Source: Liolophura sinensis (Eukaryota > Mollusca > Polyplacophora > Chitonida > Chitonidae). Taken from it: a stretch of 64,000 nucleotides of DNA. The notes under the pieces were generated by a model. It ran no database searches and was not told the DNA's origin. It saw nothing but the letters and a program-made list of their open reading frames with translations. The translations under genes were made by a program, and so were the position numbers. Positions 11,060 to 24,000 of the stretch are shown in pieces. Within the stretch, counting starts at the first letter, position 1. Each line of letters opens with the position of its first letter. The DNA is taken from NCBI RefSeq assembly GCF_032854445.1, contig NC_088300.1, forward strand, positions 81,445,084 through 81,509,083. Direction: 5' to 3'.

Positions 11060-13575
11060 ATATGAGGGATAAAGAAATCCATGACAACAGGATAAGACAT
11101 CACATAACATGGTTACATAGGACAACAGGATAACACATCACATAACATGGTCACATAGAACAGCAGGATAACACATCACATAACATGGTTACATAGGACA
11201 GCAGGATAAGACATCACATAACATGGTCACATAGAACAGCAGGATAACACCACCTGGCATGGTTACATGGAACAGCAGGATAACACATCACATAACATGG
11301 TCACATAGAACAGCAGGATAACACCACCTGGCATGGTTACATGGAACAGCTGGGTAATGCACCACATAACAGAGAACAGCAGGATAACACATCACATAAC
11401 ATGGTCACATAGAACAGCAGGATAACACCACCTGGCATGGTTACATGGAACAGCTGGGTAATGCACCACATAACAGAGAACAGCAGGATAATACACCACA
11501 TAACATAGAACAGCAGGATAACACCCCACATAACATGGTCACATAGAACAGCAGGATAACACCACCTGGCATGGTTACATGGAACAGCTGGGTAATGCAC
11601 CACATAACAGAGAACAGCAGGATAACACATCACATAACATGGTCACATAGAACAGCAGGATAACACCACCTGGCATGGTTACATGGAACAGCTGGGTAAT
11701 GCACCACATAACAGAGAACAGCAGGATAATACACCACATAACATAGAACAGCAGGATAACACCCCACATAACATGGTCACATAGAACAGCAGGATAACAC
11801 CACCTGGCATGGTTACATGGAACAGCTGGGTAATGCACCACATAACAGAGAACAGCAGGATAACACATCACATAACATGGTCACATAGAACAGCAGGATA
11901 ACACCACCTGGCATGGTTACATGGAACAGCTGGGTAATGCACCACATAACAGAGAACAGCAGGATAATACACCACATAACATAGAACAGCAGGATAACAC
12001 CACCTGGCATGGTTACATAGAACAGCTGGGTAATGCACCACATACCAGAGAACAGCTGGGTAATGCACCACATAACATAGAACAGCAGGATAACACCACC
12101 TGGCATGGTTACATAGAACAGCTGGGTAATGCACCACATAACATAGAACAGCAGGATAATGCACCACATGGCATGGTTATATACAACAGCAGGATAACAC
12201 CCCACATAACATGGCTACATAAAACTGCACGATAACACTACATGGTATGGTTACATAGTACAACATAACGCACCACGTGGCATGGTTACATGGAACACCA
12301 GTATAAAACACCACATGGCATGGTTACATAGAACAGCAGGACAACACACCACATGGTATGGTTACATAGAACAGCAGGACAACACACCACATGGCATGGT
12401 TACATAGAACAGCAGGACAACACACCACATGGCATGGTTATATACAACAGCAGGATAACACCACATAACATGGTTACATAGAACAGCAGGATAACACACC
12501 ACATCACATGGCTATATAGAACAGCAGGATAGCACAACACATCACATGGTTACATAGAACAGCAGGATAACACCGCATAATATGGTTACATAGAACAGCA
12601 GGATAACACTACATAACATGGTTACATAGAACAGCAGGATAACATGGTTACATAGTACAGCAGGATAACAAACCACATCACGTGGCTATATAGAATAGCA
12701 GGATAACACACCACATAGAATGGTTACATAGTACAGCAGGATAACGCCGCATAACATGGTTACATAGAACAGCAGGATAACACACCACATAACATGGTTA
12801 TAGAGAACACCAGAGTAACACACCACATGGCATGGTTACATAGAACAGCAGGATAACACACCACATAACATGGTTACATAGAACAGCAGGATAACACACC
12901 ACATAACATAGTTACATAGAACAGCAGGATAACACACCACATAACATGGCTACATAGAACAGCAAGATAGCACACCACATAACATGCTTACATAGAACAG
13001 CAGGAATAACACACCACATAACATAGTTACATAGAACAGCAGGATAACACACCACATAACATGGTTACATAGAACAGCAGGATAACACACCACATAACAT
13101 GGTTATAGAGAACACCAGAGTAACACACCACATAACATGGTTACATAGAACAGCAGGATAACACACCACATAACATGGTTACATAGAACAGCAGGATAAC
13201 ACACCACATAATATAGTTACATAGAACAGCAGGATAACACACCACATAACATGGCTACATAGAACAGCAAGATAGCACACCACATAACATGCTTACATAG
13301 AACAGCAGGAATAACACACCACATAACATGGTTATAGAGAACACCAGGATAACACACCACATAACATGGTTACATAGAACAGCAGGATAACACACCACAT
13401 AACATGGTTACATAGAACAGCAGGATAACACACCACATAACATAGTTACATAGTTCAGTAGGATAACATACCACATCACATGGTTACATTGAACAGCAGG
13501 ACAACACACCACATAACATGGTTACACAGAACAGCAGGACAACACACCACATGGCATGGTTATATAGTACATATT
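11060..13575. repeat. 38-bp minisatellite, about 65 copies, with a 238-bp higher-order block
   Basis: The basic unit is 38 bp, built on GGTTACATAGAACAGCAGGA and ACACACCACATAACAT. Between about 11330 and 11950 the monomers form a larger block repeated with a 238-bp period: identical 98-residue minus frames start 238 bp apart. Another longer block with ATAACATGGTTATAGAGAAC and CATGCTTACATAG is repeated between 12.8 and 13.4 kb. No coding role is inferred. Confidence 0.95.
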
Positions 13576-13639
13576 GTGCAACATCAATCCAACAATAGTT
13601 GTACAAAAGCATCATAAAGCAAAATTCTGCCATGGTGTG

Positions 13640-13990
13640 GTAAATATTTTTGATCTTTTGTTCCGATTCTGAAGTTGTTTCTCACAGGACAACCTGTCCT
13701 CAATTATGTTATTTCGAGTAGTTCAGATTGAATACTTCCTTAGATTTGTTGTTTTCTGTTTGTCATAGATAACTTTGATACCGTGAAAGACATTTGTTTC
13801 TAAATTGTTAAGTCATTTTCTGTAATAATTGGCGGTTAATAAGGTCAGATGCCTTGCTAAGATCAATATATAACACACTTGTCAGCTGGCCTCCGACCAT
13901 CTGTGAAAGCCAGTTATCAGTAATGTTTATCGATGCAGTTTGGCACGATTGATGGGATCTGAAAGCTGACTGTAGTTCAGGCTTTTCCTT
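13640..13990 (-). mobile_element. Decayed LINE (non-LTR retrotransposon) reverse transcriptase fragment
   Basis: On the minus strand around 13985-13830 the translation contains QSAFRSHQSCQTASINITDN, NWLSQMVGGQL and VLYIDLSKASDLINR. These match the early reverse-transcriptase blocks of non-LTR elements (the usual form is QSGFR...SC.TAL...DLSKAFD). Further along, towards 13665, a piece reading SRYQSYLTNRKQQI corresponds to the next conserved block. Stops and frame breaks interrupt it, so it is a dead fragment. It starts just after the 38-bp array. Confidence 0.75.
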
Positions 13991-15435
13991 ATCTCTATGT
14001 TATTTGGTTTCTGTGTACTTTTACCAGCAGTTACAAAATTTTCATTCAGTATACTTGAAATTGTTTTAGTGGTATTTGTTGATAGATTAATTTTGGATCC
14101 GGCAATTACCGGGTACTAAATCGGATCGAGTATGAGGGATTGTGCCTTGATAAGGGTACCAACAGAAAAGTACTACGGAATGGAACCTGAAAACCTGGAC
14201 GAGTTGATAATCCATGACAAACAAGTGGGTTATATCCTTCCACACAGGCTCACGTGTAACGGGAGAGTATGGCGTAAAACAACAATCTAATGAATAAATA
14301 TATAAATAAACAAATATGTAACATGAGGCCCCAGCAAAGGCACATTTTTTTGTCTTCCGTATTGGCTTTCATCGCTCTGTTAAGAGCGGCGACAATTCGC
14401 GTACCGGTATTTGTGTTAGCACATCAGTCTAATATAGATCCCTATGTAAAAGTCAAGTATCGATGCTTTTGTTTCTGTGATCCCTATGCGGCCTACTTCA
14501 CACTTAACTAGGTATTCTCTGCAAACAGTGCATGATGCTATCACAACTCGTGAGATGCTTTATATTCAACAAATAATCCACAATTGTGCGAACCACAACA
14601 TCACAATGTGGACTGATGGTCAGTCCCCAGCACAAAGGTATGTGGACGGAAGTGAACTCTCGCCCATATCATCGCCCCATTCTTTTCTGCCAGGGCATGG
14701 CTTGGTTAAGGTGCTGGTCTTCCACTCCCCACGGCATATGCGGTGCGGTGTGAAACTCGGCACATGACAAAAAATCTATATAATAATTCCAACGCTTTCA
14801 TTGTTCGCAGGGCCCCAAGCTCGCCCACTATGCTCGTGTGATCGTTGCACAGTTTACATTCGCTGAAACCTACTTTTCTATATTTACATTGTTCACCAGT
14901 AACTTGCATGAAAGTTAGTGTTATAGTTCGGGTAATCTGGTTTCCTCAACCCATAAAACTGACCGCTAATGTAAAAGTGAAAACTCTTAGTGTATAAATA
15001 GTTGTTATACCGGAATTTGGGCAAAAAAAGTCCATATTCTCCATCAAATCAAATTTTCTGTACCGGTACGGTAGGTATCGAGAGAAGTTGTACTAAATAA
15101 CTGCCTTTCGGTAATAGATATATAGACAGATTTTAGGGATATGACATCGCTCTTTAAGACAAAGCATAAACAGCGATATTTGTGTTGTCAAGCCTAATCC
15201 TTCTCTATACTTCGGTCGGCAGACATTCAAGACACGATCGAAAATCATCGAATTCGACGAACTGTTTTAGCCTCTCGGCGTCTGTTATACCCTTTTGGTT
15301 TTAGCCTCTCGGTGTCTTTTTTCGTTGGGGTGATGTTGAATGTGACAGTCTCGACTTGATGAGGGGTCAAGCAATGAGAGGTAACAGCGTCACGAATACA
15401 ACGTAGACATGACTGTAAAAAAACCGTGTACATTT
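13991..15435. other. Non-coding, unresolved
   Basis: Unique-looking sequence with short open frames that have no splice context or family resemblance. A short direct repeat of TTTTAGCCTCTCGG occurs near 15266 and 15300. The first part may be more LINE debris. Confidence 0.35.
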
Positions 15436-15439
15436 CAAA

Positions 15440-16060
15440 CGGCTAAACATTTATTTATTTATTAATTATTAAGTATTTATTTATTAATTATTAAGTTTTT
15501 ATTTATTACTTATTTAGTATTTATTACGTATTTATTGATAACTTATTTATTAATTATTAAGTATTTATTTATTACTTATTAAGTATTTAGTACTTAATTA
15601 GTATTTATTAAGTATTTATTTAGTACTTATTAAGTATTTATTTAGCACTTATTTAATACTTATTTAGTACTTACTTCGTACTTATTTACTTATTTAGTAC
15701 TTATTTATTTAGCACTTACTTAGTACTTACTACTTACTTATTCATTTTCTTACTCATTTCCTCCTTTCTTACTCCCTTACTCCTTTCTTACTCCCTTACT
15801 CCTTCCTGCCTTACTCCTCCCTCCCTCCCTTACTCCTTCCTCCCTTACTCCTTTCCTCCCTCCTTTCTTGCTCCCTCCCTCCTTTCCTCCTTCTCCCCCC
15901 TTACTCCTTTCCTCCTCCTCCCCTTACTCCTTTCCTCCTCCTCCTTTCCTCCTCCACCCCTTACTCATTTCCTCTTCCTCCCCCTTACTCCTTTCCTCCT
16001 CCTGCTCCCTTACTCCTTTCCTCCATCTCCCCCTCCCTTATTCCCCTCCTCATCCATATA
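15440..16060. repeat. AT-rich simple repeat running into a long polypyrimidine tract
   Basis: 15440-15730 is built from TATTTATTAAG and TAGTACTTATT variants. From about 15740 to 16060 the + strand becomes almost pure pyrimidine (CTCCCTTACTCCTTTCCTCC variants). The proline/serine open frame at 15868-16110 is a product of this composition. Confidence 0.9.
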
Positions 16061-16109
16061 TTCACTGGATGAAATCTGTCCCCAACACATTCGTACCTCA
16101 ACAACAATG

Positions 16110-16313
16110 ATGCAGTCGCTGTGAGTTCAAGTCCAGCTCAGACTGGCTTCCTTTCCGGCCGTACGTGGGAAGGTCTGCGAGCAACCTGCGGATAGACGTG
16201 GATTTTCACCGGGCTCTGCCCGGTTTCCTCCCACCATAATGCTGGTCGCTGTCGTATAAGTGAAATATTCTTGAGTACGGCGCAAAACTCCAATCAAATA
16301 AATAAAATAAATC
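16110..16313 (+). mobile_element. tRNA-derived SINE, nearly intact 3' part
   Basis: A pol III B box GTTCAAGTCC lies at 16125-16134, followed by the element body (GGGAAGGTCTGCGAGCAACC, CCCGGTTTCCTCCCACCATA, GAAATATTCTTGAGTACGGC) and an AATCAAATAAATAAAATAAA tail. The same body recurs at 29.95, 42.2 and 43.3 kb. The A-box half is missing or unrecognisable. Confidence 0.85.
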
Positions 16314-16649
16314 AACAACAATAAAATTGGCTGGGCTACATATGTTTATATATAACATTTGCCTTGAAACGGCCAACATTAGGTACAGGGTGAGAAGCGT
16401 AGCCAGTAATGGAACTAGTATAAGGCTGTACAGCCTGTCTTACGAACTGTTTATGAAACAGTCCCGTTGACAGGCTGGACGCATCTGCATGCGCCTAGAT
16501 ATCGACAATCACATTCAGTGGGACGTTGTTCACACGCACATTACACATCACTTTGGGGGCAGGTAATTGCCTGGTCTTGGTGCACAGAACTTGATTGTCC
16601 TCCTCTGGGCTTGTTACTCCATGAACTTTGGTCTGTGACTTACTGCAAA

Positions 16650-17130
16650 CTACAGCCTTGTGGCTTTTAAGTCTGCAGGATTTGTATTTAGGGTTTTTCG
16701 CGAGGCATTTACGGGCATTGGCCAGGTGTCGATTTGATCCACAGCAGTACCAACGTGTAGGTGAATTTTTTTTGTAGATTTCTGCTGTGGGTTAGCTCTG
16801 TAATTTACCTGAGGTTTGTTCTGAAGCTGGGATTTAGGACGGTTGTGACTTACCCCAGGGCAGGCAGAATCCACACCCAGTGAGAGTATGCCGCTTTCAG
16901 AGCTGGTCCCAACTGAACGGGCCATTTGAATTGCATTGTTCAGTGTTAAATCAGTTTCGATCAGTAATATCTCTCTGATTCTGGGACTGCAAAGGTTTCC
17001 GATCAACTGATCGCGTATCATCTCGTCTTGTAATGTCCCAAAATCACATAACAAGTGGACGCTAACTCACACTGTTTTGGCAATGTAGGAATTTACCGTC
17101 TCGTGTGCGTACTATGCTCGCTGGCGAAGA
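16650..17130 (-). mobile_element. Decayed LTR-retrotransposon gag fragment
   Basis: The minus frame at 17054-16650 contains DEMIRDQLIGNL, RIREILL and DLTLNNAIQMA, the conserved end of the capsid region in Ty3/Gypsy-type gag. About 250 bp further on, in a shifted frame, a cysteine/histidine-rich stretch resembles a CCHC zinc-knuckle region. At least one frameshift separates the parts, and another separates the upstream portion near 17060-17130, so this copy is non-functional. No LTRs, protease or polymerase were found nearby. Confidence 0.7.
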
Positions 17131-17890
17131 CGATGACGTTTGTGTAACAACGTTGATTACAGGATAAAATTGTTTCTTTACCAAATTTGTCTCCAACTGA
17201 AGGGAAAAATTGAAAGGGTGGGTGAATTATCAAATCGGCCATCGTAAATAATGGAAAAATCAGAACGTTTGTCGCAGAATTAGTAACTTATCTATATGTT
17301 CGTGAACTGTAGTAAATTTTTCTGTGATCCACGTCTCCAAATATGGCGGTTTGGTGGCTGTTGACAGTCTATCTGCTATCACTCATGAATCCGCTCTAGA
17401 ACTTTGAAGCAGTCGGTACCGGTACTCAGAAGTGTTCTATAGATGTCAGCTAGGCCTTTGTGATACGCCTGTGTGGTAGGTCTACAGTAAATTATTTAGC
17501 AATGAAACAAGTCTTGAGCACTGTTGCCCACAGGTCAGTCTTCTGGTGTAGGTCGTATGCCTAAAGCTTTTGCCTTCGACGGCTTAAAATGTACAGTATG
17601 AAGGTTACACGTCGCATATCAGCTTCAGTCAGCAGATGTAGTCCCAAGAGTATCCCTGAACCAATCCAAAATTATAGTACAGGTAGGTAGCAAAGGATTT
17701 TTTAAAAATGAATAAAATGCTCATAGGCCTATACTTAAAAAGAAGCAAATGAAATAGAACGATTAAAAAAAGAGCAAATAAAGCTAAACTGCAGTTCACT
17801 AAGAATGTTCATTGCTCTCGATTAAAAGAAAGTTATGTATGGGTGGAGGGGGGGGGGGGGATTAATTAGAATTTGTTGTGCAAACGTCAA
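17131..17890. other. Intergenic, nothing recognised except a poly-G run
   Basis: A run of about ten G lies near 17850-17860. No gene or repeat family was recognised between the gag remnant and the promoter region. Confidence 0.4.
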
Positions 17891-17904
17891 ACTGGGGCTT
17901 GTCT

Positions 17905-18029
17905 GTAAGCATGCGCGTGGATGTGGGATTGGCCTACCCCGTGACGTCACGGATGGACATCTAGCACTAATGCGGAAGTGCAGGCAATGACAGGCAAAAT
18001 GTTTTTGTTCAGTGCATAACTCTGAGACT
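17905..18029 (+). promoter_or_regulatory. Candidate TATA-less promoter of the RING-PARP gene
   Basis: Within 125 bp before the ATG there are GCATGCGCG at 17909-17917 (NRF1-like half site), an inverted CCAAT box ATTGG at 17928-17932, a perfect palindromic CRE GTGACGTCAC at 17941-17950, and an ETS-like GCGGAAGTG at 17972-17980. No TATA box is apparent. The combination is typical of broadly expressed animal genes and could give CREB/ATF responsiveness. The transcription start is not mapped. Confidence 0.55.
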
Positions 18030-18060
18030 ATGGCCAGCCCAATCGTCCTCTCTTCTGATG
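18030..18060 (+). CDS. RING-PARP gene exon 1 (start codon)
   Basis: Thirty-one bp from ATG, encoding MASPIVLSSD plus one base, then the donor GATG|GTAAGG. Joined to exon 2 it reads PIVLSSDESEDEVVVV, an acidic and hydrophobic stretch typical of SUMO-interaction motifs. The clean continuation of the acidic run across the junction supports both the exon and the start. Confidence 0.8.
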
Positions 18061-21000
18061 GTAAGGGGGTCATTTCTGTCCGTCAACTGCTATCTAGGTA
18101 CTTGTGATGTGTATTAAGTTGATTTGTTTTCAGTCAAGCTCGAGATTACTTTTTCTGTGTGGCCATAACAACAACAACAATACAGCTTTCACCACACTTT
18201 CGATTTCCACGCAGCATGCATTCCTACATGACAAACACACTTGACTTCCCGTATATATGTGGTTTGACATTACATTAGAAGATGAATTATGTAGAGTTTT
18301 ACCCACAAGGCAACATGTCAAACACTTATGCTCAAATAACAAGAGCTTTACAGGTCTCACACTGCTGACCGTCTTATGCTGAACGTGGACAAACACACCC
18401 CGACAACAGTTCTTTTCCAAAAGTTAAAATGGCTCACTATTTATCAGCTTGTAGGCTACTGCAAAGGTTAACAGTGTATACAAATCTCTTAATGAATATT
18501 TCACAGGATATATGTCAACTCTGTTTTCAGTTGAATTTAAATCCTGCTATGAATTTAAGATCTACAACTGCATTTAAACTAAAAACACCTTTCCAAGAAC
18601 TGAAATTGATAAAAAATCTTATCATAGTCAAGACCAGTTTTATGGAATGCTTTGAGTAAAGAAATTCAATGTTCTTCCTTGGTTCAATGTTTTAAGAACC
18701 GATATCTTCAAGGGATTATATACTGAAAAATGATACTTCATTTTGAGAATGCCATCATAGCACTCATGGGCTCATGTGCAGATGAGAAGGGGGTGGGAAA
18801 GGGCCATCACCCACTCACTCGTTCTGTGCTTTGAACATGTGTATCATGAAGTTCCAAATTCTGGATAGGATAGGAAGGGGTCGGTAATGGGCCGTCTCCT
18901 ACTGTCTCTTCCATTGGCTGGGATAGTTATGGTGGCAAAATTCACACTTGCTTTTATTATTAAATATAATTTAAGTTTGCTAAATTATAGCTAAAAATTG
19001 AGTTCGGGTTTAATAGTTAACTGCAGTGTTTTCAAATTTCACAAAAATTAGAGCCAGTAGTTTTCTCCTGGTATTGTATAGGATTGCATGAGTTTTCTTT
19101 CTGAAAATCTTTCTTTAAGTATTTTTAATACGAATTATCACTCTTATTGAGCAATGCAATTGCGAGAGTTACTGAGAGGAACAGTCCCAAATGTGTCGGA
19201 TTGACGGTAAGGAACATTTACCACTCTTTACATGCACATTAAATGTTCCCTAGCATAAATTGATGTCAGCTGCCTGTTCCTACAAATTAAACATATCTGT
19301 TCTTAGATTATCCTAACTAAAAATAGCCTATGGCAATAACTCAGATTGACAAAAAAGGACAATTTCAGGGTTTAACTGTACTGCGGCCACACTCTCGATA
19401 ACCCATGAACTGTTATGGTATAGGCTTGGACAATGTGATTATTTTTCATAAGCGGACGTGACTGCCATGGACCATGTTTTGGTTTTCCGAGTCTCACAAC
19501 AGGCTAGTTAATTACAGAGACCACATGAGTGACATCGATTTATATAAGGGAAGATTTTATGCACCTGTGAACAGCCGTAAATGTTCCTTACCATCAGTCC
19601 AACACTTTTGGGCTCTTTAAGTAACTCTCACAACTGCTTTGCTCGATAAGAGATATGCAACTAGCAAATGTAACATTCCATGGAAAACACATGTGCACTG
19701 CTTTCCTGTCTTTTGTTTTTAGGATACTGTAATAACATTGTGGTGTGTGGCACTCATGTTTAAGGAATGGACTAAGGCCATTTTGATGTCTCAATGTTGC
19801 AAAACCAATTTGGAGCAAGTCATGGCATTTTGAGCAATTTAAGCCGGATAGATTGTAAAGATTTGTGCAGGTTATTTCTGGCCATACATATGAAAGCTAC
19901 AAATTGCATACATGATTATGGTACGAAACAATGGAAAAGTCTTACACAACCATGACTTTTAAGCCTTAGATATTCACTAGTTTACCACCCATCAGACAAA
20001 ATACTTCACTTTTCATTGGACAACAAGGGTCATGTGGGGTATGGATATATTACTGAATCCTGCAGACGACGTCAAATGTCTGCTGAGTAGGTTATCTCCC
20101 TTCGTTGGGTTGTGAATACCATGGTCACACCTCTGAAGCGATCACCGTACATCGGTCTTCTGCACTGAATTGATGGGTCTTTGTGGGATAAATTTGTTAC
20201 AAAATCCTTGCTCAATATGAGGATTATTTCCACCATATATTTGCATATCCTATCACTGAAAAACCATGTAAATAATAAAGTCCTGTGCCATCTCAGTAAC
20301 ACTATATTTTCGTCCTTCTAATTTCATGGAACAGTCAAACTTTTATCGAGGGCCACTTGTCACATATAGACAGTTTGTCAGTAACTTGCAAATGGTAGGT
20401 GATTTAGCCCAGGCACTATAGTTTCCTCCATCTATATATCTGACCATCATCATTAGATTTTTTAACATGATGTTAAACAAAAATAAGAAAAATGAAATAG
20501 TTTGACATTGTGAAAGTGACGTCTTTGTACCTGTAGCCAGATGTTTAAAAGTGTATGAAAAGTTAAGCCAGCGTTAAATATTAACATCGGTTTTGGCATA
20601 ATACAAAACTAATGGCACTTTAATCATGACTAAAGTTAGTGCCCGGCTTTAGTTCTGATACACTTTTGAACAACTGGGCTTAAAATGTCAAAAATCAACA
20701 CATGAACAAAGTCAACACCAGAATGTCAAAAATCAACAAACATGAAATAATATCAATTCTAGACACTTTGTTGTGAGAATTATATTATGAACCATTCCCA
20801 ATTTCAGAGTCTGAAGATGAGGTGGTTGTGGTTTGTGAAACAAAAGCAGCCCCAAAAGATTTAGATGAAGATGGAGATGTTGTTTTCTTGTCTATAGAGA
20901 AGTCTGATGGAGGTACAACAAACACAGGTCATGCAAAGACAAATCATTCTGATGTTGCTTCTCTGGCCACTGACAACTCGCATGCAACTCCCCTCACATC

Positions 21001-24000
21001 AGATAGTTCAGATGTGACTCCGCTGACTTCAGACAGCTCAGATGTAACTCCGCTGACTTCATACAGCTCAGATGTGACGCCTTTGAACACAGATATTTTG
21101 TGCACAACTCCAGTAGACACAAATAGTTTAAATGTGGTAACTCCAGTGGTTGCCATTACTAGTGTACAGCATGTATCTAGTAAACAGGTTAAAGTTGAAG
21201 TGCTGGGGGACAGCTGTGCATCTAGGGGGCAAAGGGCGTCATCATGGGCCGTTGTTGGTAGTCAGACAGTGAGCAATGTGTCCACTGTTCTCAGCCAAAG
21301 AGCCCAACCTTTACTGAACGGGAGTGAGGATTCTGCTGATCACATCAAAGTAACAAGCTACAAAGGTGGGGCGCACACAGTTCACCCTCAGTCTGCCAGC
21401 CCCCCTCTGTCCTGTCCCTCCCAATCCTGCCCACAGTTCTACTTAGCAGATTCTGCCAGCGTAACAACATGCTCTCCCACTCCCTCAAGGGCTTCCTCCT
21501 CCGTTGTCTCTCCTGTGACTTTGCCAGCGACTGCAGCTGACAGTGCTTTAGACAAGACTAATCAGATGTTCACCAACTGGCTTCTGCAGGGAGCTGACTC
21601 TGGCGGGGTGTTGCCTGTGGCAGAAAGTAGCACATGTCCTGCCAAAACGTCTGTCAAGTCTTCACTCAGCCGCTCCTTCAGTTCTACCTATCCTTCTGCT
21701 GACTCGGCCAGCCACTCCTCACTGCTGTCACCTCATGTATCTGTCGAGCTATCTGGCTGTACAAGTCCTCAGACCACAAGGTTAATCTCTGATCAGAGGA
21801 ATGTTCCACTGCGTAAACGCCTGCGCAGTGATGGCGAGTTGGGGAAACCCTGGTGCAAGCTGCACGCACCTGGGGGCACAGGGCACGCGGGCTGGAGCAC
21901 ACGCTGCAGCGTGTGTGGGGAAGAGGAGCGTAAAGTCTCATGCTGCATGCAGGGACATCAGACCTGCTGTATCTGTCTGGAGGAACGTGCAAAATACCTG
22001 CTCAGCGACAAGAAGGGAGTAAGTTATAACAAGATAATCTACATGTATGCAATAAAAGCACCACTTCTCTTAGCACAGCTAGGCCACAAACAGCATAGTT
22101 TGGATGGAGGGGGAACAAAAATTGTCTCAGATTCACACTCAAGTATTCAGAACTTGGTTGTGTGTAAATTAATAGGTGATGTTGTTTGTCTCAATGACTG
22201 CGTATTACTAAGTTATGCTTCTTTGGAAAATATTCAGCATTATTTGACTAGCATATCAGTCAGCTTAATTTCCATAACTTTGAACTGCTGTATTTTGCTG
22301 AGATGGTCATCTGAAGGTGCTTGTAACATTCGGGGCTCGGGAGGGCTGCTTTGTTACTCCTATTGTCATCTGAAGGTGCTTGTAACTTTTGGACCTTGGG
22401 AGGGCTGCAGTGTTATTCCCATTGTCATCTGAAGGTGCTTGTAACATTCAGGGTTCAGGAGGTCTGCAGTGTTACTCCTATTTTATCTAATTTGGGTTTC
22501 GTTTTCAATTCACTGACACTGCTTTGATAAAAAGTTTACAAAGGCTTTTTAAATGCTCTACCTTTCATATATAGCAGTTTTTGAGGCTAACCTTGCTTCT
22601 GTTCTTGGTTATACACTGTTGCGTATGTACATGTATTACTATGTATTTTGGCAAGTGGAGGTAACAGTTATTAAAGCATTACACAAGCTTGTAACCCACA
22701 TATACAGACAAATAGGAATATTTTGATCCATGATCAGTAAGTGGTGAGATGTATGCAAAGCTGACCACTACTGCACTACTGCAGCATTCATGTAAATGCC
22801 ACATCATGTTTATGTGGCTATATTCAGTTGACAGTGCATTTTATCTGTCACATCAAGTTTGTAAAGGTGGTGTCTACAGAAAGCCATTGTATTTAGAACA
22901 GTCTGTTTTTGGGACCCTTGGATGTCCTCGTGGATAAGTGGTATGATTAGATGACACAGGAAAATGGCTCCTTGGTACCAGTGGAGATAAAATTAATAAA
23001 CAACATCAACAACACAAGGTTTCATATTAGATAGACATGTTTTGCTGTCCGATAGAAATACTTTTCTGGTAATAAACCTACATTGTCCATGAGTGGTAGC
23101 GTTTGATCACACTTAGTTTTGTGTAATTGTGTAACTTGTCCTGTGTTCAGTGTTGCAGTATTTCCAGGTGTGCCCAACAGGTGATGGTTAAAGGATGAAC
23201 TATTCGTACATTATTTTCTTCTTGGATAAGGCTGTCTGGAAAATAATTGAGTACATGTATGATTTCTCTACCACATGTCTGAGGGAGTTGCTATCAGTAA
23301 TTTGTTACACTCACAGCATTTATTGTAACTTTGTTGGGGAATGAGAATATTTGGATTGTGTTTGTCAATGGTCATGATATGATATGTATTACTGTGAAGA
23401 GTTCATTTGTTAAAATGTGAGAAAGAAAGTGAAAATAGCCTCAGTTCTGCAAATGGAGTCTTTTCATTAACAACTAAATACATGTTACCTATTTTCCAGA
23501 CAACACTGAAATGCCTGTCAGTTGGCTGTGAAAGTTTCTATCCCATGAGTGAGTAAGAGTTGTATTATCTGTGTTTTGTTTAACCCACAAGACGAATAAT
23601 GTAATATTTATTACATGACATGCAGCCATACAGAATTGTATGTAATTTCCATGTGGTACTAGATGATATGACAGAAAAGACTACAATTACAACAATGTCA
23701 GGGGAAAATATCCAAGAGATAAATTAAAAAATGGCTCTGTGAAAGCTTCTGACAACGTTTCATAAGTGGATATTTCAAGTCAAAAAATAAGATTGACTAT
23801 AACAAGCTGATTATTTATTGAAAGTGTGTGTTTGTGGCAACAGGTGAGCAATAGGTAGTGTTTGTGTGGCTATAGGTGAGCATTAGGCTGTGTGTGTGGT
23901 TACAGGTGAGCAACATGTTGGTTTGTGTGTGGTGACTGGTGAGCAATTGGCTGTGTTTGTGTAGTGACAGGTGAGCAGTAGGCTGTGAGTTGACAGGTGA

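Larger units (their letters stand above)
18061..20807. other. Intron 1 of the RING-PARP gene
   Basis: 2.7 kb, and one of the two early introns of this gene that lack a large minisatellite. It contains two inverted-repeat elements (19141-19653 and 20534-20682). The rest is unique sequence in which nothing was recognised. Confidence 0.7.

Noticed and set aside
15868-16110. Proline/serine-rich 80-residue protein
   Set aside because: Follows directly from the CT-rich simple repeat; no gene signals.
22019-22432. C-terminal extension of the exon 2 frame
   Set aside because: It runs past a strong GGGA|GTAAGT donor into intron sequence containing a triplicated 61-bp repeat; splicing to exons 3 and 4 completes the zinc module instead.
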